A stretch of 38,621 nt of DNA from Dendronalium phyllosphericum CENA369 (lineage in GTDB: Bacteria; Cyanobacteriota; Cyanobacteriia; Cyanobacteriales; Nostocaceae): the NCBI RefSeq assembly GCF_016056275.1, contig NZ_JAECZA010000239.1:1-38621 (forward strand), written 5' to 3'. The notes under the pieces are model-generated. The model was not told the origin of the DNA and made no database searches. It saw only the letters and a program-made list of their open reading frames with translations. Of this stretch, positions 1 through 6,039 are shown piece by piece. Numbering within the stretch: the stretch's first letter is position 1; every line of letters begins with the position of its first letter. The position numbers and the translations under genes were made by a program.

Positions 1-325
1 GTTGAGAAAAGACATAAAATGCTTGGGAGATAAAGGTTATCAAGGTATTCAAAAACTACATAGCAATAGTCAGATTCCTCAGAAAAAACCTAGAGGAGGT
101 AAGTTAACTTGTGAGGATAAAAAGAGCAATCAAGAATTAGCTAAAATCAGAGTTTTAGGTGAGCATGTAAATCGGAAGCTGAAGGTATTTAAAATTTTGT
201 CCTTCACTTATAGAAATCGTCGAAAAAGATTTAGTTTGAGGTTTAATCTGATTGCTGCTCTCTACAATTACGAGCTTCGTCTTCCCCAAACCGAATTTGC
301 TTAAGCGACTTTTGCAAGAGGTCTA
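1..325 (+). mobile_element. Right end of an IS5-type insertion sequence (truncated by window edge)
   Basis: The window opens inside an insertion sequence. Its transposase stop codon is at 302-304. A few bases further, 308-325 reads ACTTTTGCAAGAGGTCTA, whose complement (TAGACCTCTTGCAAAAGT) looks like the terminal inverted repeat of cyanobacterial IS5-group elements. The element should therefore end near 325. The left end is outside the window, so repeat matching and target duplication cannot be checked. The DNA just after it holds only very short ORFs, consistent with insertion into, or decay of, an older gene. Confidence 0.65.
2..304 (+). CDS. IS5-family DDE transposase, C-terminal part
   Basis: About 100 C-terminal residues of a DDE transposase of the IS5/DDE_Tnp_4 (HARBI1-like) group. 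The recognisable parts are LGDKGYQGI, a basic loop (KKPRGGKLT), and the helix RVLGEHVNRKLKVFKIL followed by YRNRRKRF and LRFNLIAALYNYEL. In this family the glutamate in the RVLGEHVNR region is the last residue of the catalytic DDE triad. The first two acidic residues would lie upstream, outside the window. The reading frame is intact from the window edge to the stop, so nothing shows whether the whole gene is functional. Confidence 0.8.
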   Translation: MRKDIKCLGDKGYQGIQKLHSNSQIPQKKPRGGKLTCEDKKSNQELAKIRVLGEHVNRKLKVFKILSFTYRNRRKRFSLRFNLIAALYNYELRLPQTEFA

Positions 326-457
326 ATGAATCGAATTGCTCAATTAGAAGATTTAATTTTAGGTCAACAAGCACAAATGGCTGTGGCTAATTCTAAAATG
401 GTTGGTTCGGAGATTTTTACAGCAGAACTAGAACGTTTAGCAGCGCTTGATGATTAA
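326..457 (+). CDS. Tiny hypothetical ORF next to the IS end (43 aa)
   Basis: ATG at 326 opens a 43-residue frame (MNRIAQLEDL...LERLAALDD) directly after the insertion-sequence end, in the same frame as the transposase. It is acidic and probably helical. I do not recognise a family. It may be a real small protein, possibly the antitoxin-like partner of the short ORF that starts eight bases later. It may instead be the 3' remnant of a gene cut by the insertion sequence. Confidence 0.3.
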   Translation: MNRIAQLEDLILGQQAQMAVANSKMVGSEIFTAELERLAALDD

Positions 458-465
458 TTTCTAGT

Positions 466-555
466 ATGGCGAAGTTAGACGGTTTAGAGACGGTTCTCGA
501 TTTTCTCAAAGGTTTACAACCTAAAATAGCTGCCAAAATAGCAAAAAAAGAATAA
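466..555 (+). pseudogene. Short ORF resembling the start of a RelE/HigB-type toxin (29 aa)
   Basis: MAKLDGLETVLDFLKGLQPK continues for nine more residues and stops at 553-555. The pattern of a short acidic helix followed by FL-x-x-LQPKIAAKIAK resembles the first helices of Gp49/HigB-like RelE toxins, which are normally around 100-130 residues. The frame ends just before DNA that looks like a common cyanobacterial intergenic repeat (GGGCGGGCAAGATGCCTACC near 583-602). I read it as a possible truncated toxin gene. The match is short and the call is weak. Confidence 0.25.
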
Positions 556-761
556 GCTGTTCCACATTTTAATTGCATAATTAGGGCGGGCAAGATGCCT
601 ACCCCACAAAGTGTACAGCTTAACGTACTCCTGCAAAAAAGCAAACTAGCAAGAGCGTCTTGTAAAGAAGTTATCGCGTTTGTGATATTGAAAGGCGATC
701 GCGCGTCTCGTTTCCTCCGTTGCCTTAATATAACAATATTGATATATTTAGAGAGTATGCT

Positions 762-1157
762 GTGCCTGAAACCCGTGTTGTTTTCTACCAGGAAGAAGGG
801 GAAGTTCCTGTCCTTGAATGGCTGACGCAACTTTTGAAAGAAGACCGCAAAGGTTATGCAAACTGTGTTGCTCGAATCAAACAACTTGTGGCATCAGGAT
901 ACGAACTCCGTCGCCCTGCGGCTGATTACTTGCGCGACGGGATATATGAGCTTCGGGCAAAGCATATTCGGGTGCAATACCGCATCTTGTACTTCTTTCA
1001 TGGGCAAAATGTGGCAATTCTCGCACACGCCATTACAAAGGAAGAAGCAGCTGTACCTCCAATTGATATTGAACGGGCGATCGCTCGAAAGCTTTTATTT
1101 GAAGAAAACCCAGAAGTTCACACCTACGTGGAGGAACAAGAGAATGGTGAAGACTAG
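762..1157 (+). CDS. RelE/HigB-like (Gp49-type) toxin of a type II toxin-antitoxin pair
   Basis: A 131-residue protein of the phage-derived Gp49/HigB branch of the RelE/ParE superfamily. Typical features are an N-terminal strand (RVVFYQEEGEVPVLEWL), helices with the cationic segment RIKQLVASGYELRRP, and the core strands DGIYELRAKHIRVQYRILYFF followed by VAILAHAITKE. Known members are ribosome-dependent mRNA interferases that inhibit growth until bound by the antitoxin. The start is GTG at 762, because no in-frame ATG gives a sensible N-terminus. The gene overlaps the antitoxin start by 14 bases, and the toxin-first order is that of HigBA modules. The C-terminal tail (PEVHTYVEEQENGED) is unusually acidic. 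Confidence 0.82.
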   Translation: MPETRVVFYQEEGEVPVLEWLTQLLKEDRKGYANCVARIKQLVASGYELRRPAADYLRDGIYELRAKHIRVQYRILYFFHGQNVAILAHAITKEEAAVPPIDIERAIARKLLFEENPEVHTYVEEQENGED

Positions 1158-1455
1158 CGATGCAATAAAAATCATCCACAAGATAACCAGCAGCGACCCT
1201 GAACTTGAAGCAATTGTGGAGGAAGCCTCTATAAATGCAGAAGTGGCACAGCTTATTTACTCTGCCAGAACAAAAGCGGGGTTAACACAGAAACAGCTTG
1301 CTGAACTTGTTGGTACAAAACAGCCCGTGATTGCACGGCTTGAAGATGCTGATTACGAAGGACACTCTCTTTCAATGCTGCAAAAAATTGCTCGCGCTCT
1401 CAATCAACGGGTAGTGATTCAGCTTGCTCCAATAGAACACGAGCAAAGTGCATAG
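1144..1455 (+). CDS. XRE-family (HigA-like) antitoxin
   Basis: A 103-residue helix-turn-helix protein. The XRE/Cro fold is visible at about residues 37-92: LIYSARTKAGLTQKQLAELVG, then TKQPVIARLEDADYEG and LSMLQKIARALNQRVVIQL. It should neutralise the toxin encoded just upstream and repress their shared promoter. I chose ATG 1144 because it lies inside the toxin stop region and gives the standard antitoxin length. The open frame extends further upstream through the toxin gene in another register, but that part is not antitoxin-like. Confidence 0.85.
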   Translation: MVKTSDAIKIIHKITSSDPELEAIVEEASINAEVAQLIYSARTKAGLTQKQLAELVGTKQPVIARLEDADYEGHSLSMLQKIARALNQRVVIQLAPIEHEQSA

Positions 1456-1565
1456 AGCATTCTAGTAGCAATGAATATGTTGTAACGCCTCACTCCCCTT
1501 GCACGTAGTTTTGATTTTAACATTCAAATTTCCAGGTGCAAGATTTGAGTTAACAGATGGGGATT

Positions 1566-1622
1566 GGGAGATGAGGGAGATGAGGGAGATGAGGGAGATG
1601 GGGGAGATGAGGGAGATGGGGA
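1566..1622. repeat. Short tandem repeat, about six 9-bp units (GGGAGATGA)
   Basis: Between the antitoxin gene and the DUF928 gene the sequence GGGAGATGA is repeated about six times with small changes (GGGGAGATG). This is a short tandemly repeated repetitive sequence typical of heterocyst-forming cyanobacteria. The same motif recurs at about 5979-5992 and, in frame, inside the helicase gene at about 29995-30020. No gene is visible in 1456-1665. Confidence 0.85.
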
Positions 1623-1665
1623 GGCAAGAATAATAACAACTAACAAATGACCAATCGATACTTTT

Positions 1666-2481
1666 TTATTTGTTGGAGGCTGTGGCGGTGTCGAGTTGAA
1701 TTAAAGGTTGGTTGGCGATCGCATCTAAGCTTACTGATTGTAAAAGGTCTTTCCAATCACGAACTAAGGTTAAATCGCTGGGATTTGCCGCACGTAAATC
1801 AGCTATGCTTTTGAGCGTATCGTACCAATAACCGTTGTCAGCATAAATTAAAACCCGTTGTCTGGGTGTTGCTGTCTGCAATTGTGCGGCTACTGTCGCA
1901 GTCGGTTGCACTCGTTGTATCCAACCACTAGTGACTGGGTCGCCACTGCGATCGCCTCCGGTTGGATCGCAAACTAAGGAAAAGCGCCAACTATATTTCT
2001 GTCCGACTTTTAATCCAGGAAAATCGCTAGGTAAGGTATAGTTCATAATGCCTTTACTGGCAGTTACAGGCACAGTTTTGTCTAAAAGTATTTCTTTTCC
2101 TGTTCCTTGCAACACAAATTCTGCTTGCGTTGCCGAGGTTTGGGGTACATTTACAAAAAATGTTGGGCGATCGCTGATTGTTAATTGTACGGGTAGGTCA
2201 GTAGATGCCATTGTTGCAGGTTTTGGCGGTATCACTGCACTTATGGCTTGAGGACTGCATTCGCCGCGTGCTGCTCCTGCTTCTAGATTGCGAGAACCTC
2301 TAATACTAGGTACTTTGAATCGTAACAGGGAACGGCGACGCGGTGTAAATATTGGTTGTGTTTGAGTAACTAGTTGTGAAATTGCATCTGAGGGTGTTGC
2401 TATTGCTGCCACATTAGCGAGCAATAAATCTGTAGATAAGGTTAAGCCTAATACAACCCAGACTAAAGTTTTTTTTAGCAT
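1666..2481 (-). CDS. Secreted DUF928 domain protein
   Basis: A 271-residue exported protein. A signal peptide covers about residues 1-28 (MLKKTLVWVVLGLTLSTDLL...). The mature part fits DUF928, a family found mostly in cyanobacteria. It has an R-G-rich stretch ending in a cysteine (RGSRNLEAGAARGEC), a P-x-FFVNVP strand segment, an LP-x-x-FPGLKVGQKYSWRFSLVCD core, and a VTSGWIQRV strand. The two family cysteines (GEC and LVCD) are present and could pair. The molecular function is unknown. In my recollection DUF928 genes often sit near CHASE2 and CHAT-haemagglutinin genes, as here. It is divergent from the CHASE2 gene across a 565-base gap. Confidence 0.82.
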   Translation of the reverse strand: MLKKTLVWVVLGLTLSTDLLLANVAAIATPSDAISQLVTQTQPIFTPRRRSLLRFKVPSIRGSRNLEAGAARGECSPQAISAVIPPKPATMASTDLPVQLTISDRPTFFVNVPQTSATQAEFVLQGTGKEILLDKTVPVTASKGIMNYTLPSDFPGLKVGQKYSWRFSLVCDPTGGDRSGDPVTSGWIQRVQPTATVAAQLQTATPRQRVLIYADNGYWYDTLKSIADLRAANPSDLTLVRDWKDLLQSVSLDAIANQPLIQLDTATASNK

Positions 2482-3046
2482 AATTTTTTAAAATAATTAG
2501 CCTATTGCTACAAATCATTAAACTTGGAATTAATAAATACATCTGTTATTGGCAATTTTTCTTGACTTGTTGTTTGGCGCTGACGCGATCGCACCACGGT
2601 CGAGTTTCCAGATAACAGAACGAACAAACTAGTTATACTCTGGATTTCCAGGACTTGACCATTTTTTAAATAGTTCCTCTTTACAGATATAAATCGTATA
2701 AATTTATAAAATTGTGCTGGGAGTTAGTCCCAGTACAATCACTAGGAGTTTTTTTCATAAAAATAGTAAAAAATCAGGATAGGTGCTATAAACGTACCTA
2801 AGTACGGCTTTGCTGAAAATCGTAACTCTTTTAAGCGCAAATAAACGCGCAGTCTTTTCAAAAGAATTTAGTACGACTTGATGAAATACTGTACTACCTG
2901 ATTGGGCATACTGATTACCACTACCCTAATTGTGATGTTTGATTGTGCCCGACCGTGGTGAAGTTTAATTTTAGCTTGGTAAATTCTTCCAAAAAGCTTT
3001 TATCTGCTTTTGGAAATTGTAAAAATTAATAAATTTTTAGAGCGCA
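2482..3046. promoter_or_regulatory. Divergent intergenic region between DUF928 and CHASE2 genes
   Basis: This 565-base gap should hold both divergent promoters. Nothing in it looks coding. Three structures stand out. A hairpin lies at 2712-2738. CACCACGGTCG at about 2592-2602 is matched by its complement CGACCGTGGTG at about 2949-2959. AGTAC and GTACT flank a small stem near 2872-2894. The long gap and its secondary structure suggest regulation, but no known operator or riboswitch is recognised. Confidence 0.4.
2712..2738. other. Hairpin in the DUF928/CHASE2 intergenic region
   Basis: TTGTGCTGGGA and TCCCAGTACAA pair around a five-base loop (GTTAG), giving a ten-base-pair stem with one mismatch. 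A run of seven T starts about 12 bases after the stem, so it is not a textbook terminator. It could be a leader structure of the CHASE2 transcript or part of a dispersed palindrome. Confidence 0.45.
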
Positions 3047-4741
3047 GTGAAAAACAAAAGATTGCTGAGTTCGTTGTTGACTGTAGGCGGTACTGTAGTT
3101 GTTACTAGCCTAGCAATTACTGGCATAATAGTGGGATTGCGAATGCTAGGTAGCCTAGAAGGACTGGAGTTGGCTGCTTTTGATGGGTTAATTAGAATGC
3201 GTCCCGATGAAGGCCCAGACAAACGCTTCTTAGTAGTTGGTATCGATGACGTAGATATCCAAACACGCAAAGAGTACCCAATTCAAGATGGCACTTTAGC
3301 AGAGGTTTTGGCGAAATTAGAAAAGCACGAACCGCGTGTAATTGGTATAGATATTTTAAGAGATGTGCCGCAAGGGCCAGCCGCAGGCCGCGCAGAGTTG
3401 GTTAAGCGGTTAACTGCTAGCGATCGCATTGTGGCTGCCTGTGCTATTAGTAAGGCTGATTCTCCCGGAATCGCCGCAGCACCAGGCGTACCAGAAGACC
3501 GAGTTGGAGTTGCCGATTTTCCTGTAGACGCTGGGGGAATTGTTCGCCAAGGTATGGTGATTACCATTCCTCAAGCCTCAAAACTACCAGCACCCAACAA
3601 ACATATCTGCAATTACGTCAATTCCGAAAATCAACTGCCATCTCTGAGTTTTCAGATGGTAGTGCGTTACTTACAGGGACAGGGAATTGAACCAGAACTA
3701 ACTAAATCTGGGGAATTAAAACTTGGTTCTACTTTTCTTAAGCGTTTATCGCCAAATACGGTAGGTTATCACCACGCTGCTACTGGAGATTACCAAATAT
3801 TACTCAACTACCGTTCTCTTAGGAATGCGACAAAGCAAGTCTCACTCAGCGACATACTTGCAGATAAAGTCGATCCGGCTTTGATTAAAGACAAGATTGT
3901 GATGCTTGGGTATACAGCAGCAATTGTCAAAGATAATTTTTACACGCCTTATAGTGGAGGAGCCGAAGACAGTCAAAAAATGCCTGGGGTGGTAGTTCAC
4001 GTCCAGAATGCCAGCCAGATATTAAGTGCAGTTTTGGATAAGCGATCGCTTTTTTGGTATTGGAATCAGGGACAAGAAAGTTTGTGGATATTTGCTTGGT
4101 CGCTAGTGGGAGGATTGCTGGCGTGGCGGATTCGCAAACCTTGGCTATTAATTTTAGGTGGTGGAGTTGCGATCGCCATTTTATTTGCAGGTGCATATAC
4201 AGTCATTCTCCAAGCTGGGTGGATACCCTTAGTACCGCCTGCACTGGGACTATTGGCAACTGCTGTGGGTGTAGCGTTGATAGATAGATATGCTGCCACA
4301 ATTGTCAAAACAGTTAAAGGCTTCTTGAAAATCAACATTGAGATTGACGAAGCTAAAAAGGATGCAGAAGTATCTGCGATCGCCCAAAGCGATTATTTTG
4401 TAGAATTGCAGCAAAAAGCCAAAGATTTACGAAATCGGGACAATAAAGAAGTTTCGCAAACTGCGATCGCACCTGTTGTTACTGATAATTTCGAGTCTCA
4501 TCATCTCAACCTTGAAGAAAAAATTGCTATTCCTAAAACTTCTCAACCAACACCACCAATAGAAGAAGTAGATTACTTACAACAAGTACGCGATAAACGC
4601 AATCAAATTAACTCATCAGAAAATATTACTCATGCTAGCAATTTAGAAGCAACGCAGATCCAAGCAACAGTTGAAGAACAAGAAGAGATGGAATACTTTG
4701 ATCAATTACAGCGTCGAGGCAAGAGATTAAAAGGAAGTTAA
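3047..4741 (+). CDS. CHASE2-domain membrane sensor with a short repeated-motif tail
   Basis: A 564-residue membrane protein starting at GTG 3047. One N-terminal membrane helix (about residues 10-31) precedes a large extracytoplasmic CHASE2 domain (about 40-330). Family-typical pieces are FDGLIRMRP, VVGIDDVDIQ, IGIDILRD, LLNYRS, LIKDKIVMLGYTA, DNFYTPYSG and PGVVVHVQNASQIL. Three helices follow (about 345-425). CHASE2 is a periplasmic sensor usually fused to a kinase, cyclase or CHAT module. Here the cytoplasmic tail (about 430-564) has no enzyme. It carries three copies of a [DE]Y-[FL]-x-x-[LV]-[QR] motif at residues 449, 509 and 549, each followed by a basic helix, which look like docking peptides. 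The wHTH gene begins 13 bases downstream, implying an operon. Confidence 0.88.
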   Translation: MKNKRLLSSLLTVGGTVVVTSLAITGIIVGLRMLGSLEGLELAAFDGLIRMRPDEGPDKRFLVVGIDDVDIQTRKEYPIQDGTLAEVLAKLEKHEPRVIGIDILRDVPQGPAAGRAELVKRLTASDRIVAACAISKADSPGIAAAPGVPEDRVGVADFPVDAGGIVRQGMVITIPQASKLPAPNKHICNYVNSENQLPSLSFQMVVRYLQGQGIEPELTKSGELKLGSTFLKRLSPNTVGYHHAATGDYQILLNYRSLRNATKQVSLSDILADKVDPALIKDKIVMLGYTAAIVKDNFYTPYSGGAEDSQKMPGVVVHVQNASQILSAVLDKRSLFWYWNQGQESLWIFAWSLVGGLLAWRIRKPWLLILGGGVAIAILFAGAYTVILQAGWIPLVPPALGLLATAVGVALIDRYAATIVKTVKGFLKINIEIDEAKKDAEVSAIAQSDYFVELQQKAKDLRNRDNKEVSQTAIAPVVTDNFESHHLNLEEKIAIPKTSQPTPPIEEVDYLQQVRDKRNQINSSENITHASNLEATQIQATVEEQEEMEYFDQLQRRGKRLKGS

Positions 4742-4753
4742 AAGAGAATCAAT

Positions 4754-5053
4754 ATGAATAATCAAGACTTTGAAGAATCAGCAGTACAAGAAAGTTTGGC
4801 AGACATGATAAATTTACCTGACGGACAACGACAAATTGTTACTTGGATAATTCGGAAACAAAAAATGACTATAGAAGAAATTATAGCTAATGTAAATTTG
4901 ACAAAAGAAGTTGTACAACAGCATTTAGATACTCTCATTTTTCAAGGAGTTATTCAAGAATCCAATGATAAGAGTGGCACTGTTTTCTACCAACCTAACT
5001 TGATTAACCAAAAGCAAAGCAAACTTAATCAAAATATCTGGGATAAACTTTAA
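4754..5053 (+). CDS. Small winged-helix DNA-binding-like protein
   Basis: A 99-residue protein with one winged helix-turn-helix fold at about residues 20-80. INLPDGQRQIVTWIIRKQKM is the first helix, TIEEIIANVNLTKEVVQQHLDTLIFQGVI is the recognition region, and IQESNDKSGTVFYQPNL is the wing. It resembles the DNA-binding half of ArsR/TrmB-type regulators but has no ligand domain. It is 12 bases downstream of the CHASE2 gene and presumably co-transcribed. It could be a transcription factor controlled by the sensor, or a protein-interaction wHTH as in several CHAT and NTPase conflict systems. The operon link is strong; the function is inferred. Confidence 0.7.
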   Translation: MNNQDFEESAVQESLADMINLPDGQRQIVTWIIRKQKMTIEEIIANVNLTKEVVQQHLDTLIFQGVIQESNDKSGTVFYQPNLINQKQSKLNQNIWDKL

Positions 5054-5082
5054 ATCCAAAATTAAAAAATAGTTAGTTTAGT

Positions 5083-5157
5083 GTAGGTTGGGTTAGGTAA
5101 TAAAACCCAACATCACTAATAATTCGTTAGGTTGAGCGAAGATGAAACCTAACCTAC
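5083..5157. repeat. Dispersed inverted repeat (GTAGGTTGGGTT type)
   Basis: GTAGGTT at 5083-5089 and AACCTAC at 5151-5157 bound a 75-base element, with inner GGTTGGGTTAGG / AAACCCAACA and GTTAGGTT / AACCTAAC segments. It looks like a common cyanobacterial intergenic repeat. It sits between the wHTH gene and the ParA-like gene and could fold in RNA, possibly reducing read-through. Confidence 0.6.
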
Positions 5158-5213
5158 TGTTCTTTTTATGAATGTCTTAATTACGAATTACGAATTAAAA
5201 ATTAGTATTTTTT

Positions 5214-5978
5214 ATGTCAAAAATTGTATCTATTCACTCTTTTCGGGGTGGTACAGGCAAATCAAATTCAACGGCTAACTTAGCCGGAATTGTTGCTCGT
5301 TATGGGTATCGGGTTGGTATTATTGACACAGATATTCAATCTCCAGGGATTCATGTTCTGTTTGGTTTTGACGAGCAGAAGATGAAATATTCACTCAACG
5401 ATTATCTCTGGGGACGTTGTAATATTGAAGAGACTGCCTATGATGTCAGTACAACTTTAGGTAAAACAGGAAAAGCAAATAGCTGCATTTACTTAATTCC
5501 TTCTAGTATTAAAGCTAAAGATATTACCAAAGTTCTGCGAGAAGGATTTGATTTTAATCTGCTCAATGAAGGCTTTCAAGAATTACTTAATGTACTTCAC
5601 TTAGATTACTTATTTATTGATACTCATCCAGGGTTAAACGAAGAGACTTTGCTTTCAATTGTTGTTTCTGATATTTTAGTTTTGATCTTACGTCCCGATC
5701 GCCAAGATTTTCAAGGTACTGCTGTGACAGTTGAGGTAGCCCGCAAGCTGGAAGTACCAAGAATGTTACTTTTAGTCAACAAAGCATTGCCAGCACTAGA
5801 TTTTGATGCCTTACGGCAACAGGTAGAAAAGACTTATAACGCACCCGTAGCTGGTATTTTGCCCGTAGCAGAAGAAGTGATGCAACTGGCAAGCAGCGAT
5901 CTTTTCTGCTTGCGCCACCCAGAACATCCCTTCAGTCAGGTAATGGAAAAGGTTGCCCTGATGATTATGCAGAAGTGA
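5214..5978 (+). CDS. ParA/MinD-family ATPase with an RGGTGKS P-loop
   Basis: A 254-residue soluble ATPase of the deviant Walker A family. The P-loop is SFRGGTGKSNST (residues 9-20). Lys16 is the Walker lysine, but the signature deviant lysine is Arg11. Switch I/Walker A' is VGIIDTDIQSPG (about 34-45). Walker B is YLFIDTHPGLNEETL. The base-specificity strand is MLLLVNKAL. ParA/MinD proteins dimerise on ATP and position cargo on DNA or membrane. There is no ParB gene and no clear C-terminal amphipathic MinD helix. The gene is co-directional with CHASE2 and wHTH after a 160-base gap, so it may act in the same process. It converges with the CHAT gene. Confidence 0.87.
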   Translation: MSKIVSIHSFRGGTGKSNSTANLAGIVARYGYRVGIIDTDIQSPGIHVLFGFDEQKMKYSLNDYLWGRCNIEETAYDVSTTLGKTGKANSCIYLIPSSIKAKDITKVLREGFDFNLLNEGFQELLNVLHLDYLFIDTHPGLNEETLLSIVVSDILVLILRPDRQDFQGTAVTVEVARKLEVPRMLLLVNKALPALDFDALRQQVEKTYNAPVAGILPVAEEVMQLASSDLFCLRHPEHPFSQVMEKVALMIMQK

Positions 5979-6003
5979 AGGGAGATGAGGGAGACTGACT
6001 CTT

Positions 6004-6031
6004 GTAGAGACGCGATTAATCGCGTCTCTAC
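6004..6031. terminator. Perfect 28-bp palindrome between convergent genes
   Basis: GTAGAGACGCGATT is followed at once by its exact complement, giving a perfect 14-bp arm palindrome. It lies between the stop of the ParA-like gene (5978) and the stop of the convergent CHAT gene (6040), where a bidirectional terminator would be expected. A degenerate copy of the same element occurs at 15374-15401, so it is a dispersed repeat that may also terminate transcription. No T-run follows on the plus strand. Confidence 0.6.
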
Positions 6032-6039
6032 TAATTCCC

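Noticed and set aside
2-555. Prophage remnant
   Set aside because: Only an insertion-sequence end and tiny ORFs are present; no phage structural or integrase genes follow.
417-884. 155-codon minus-strand ORF
   Set aside because: It overlaps the start of the toxin gene and intergenic repeats, has no recognisable domain, and the plus-strand toxin is clearly real.
856-1143. Upstream extension of the antitoxin frame
   Set aside because: This part lies inside the toxin gene in another frame, and the antitoxin has a well-placed ATG at 1144.
1566-1622. CRISPR-like regular repeats
   Set aside because: Units are nine bases with no spacers; this is a simple tandem repeat.
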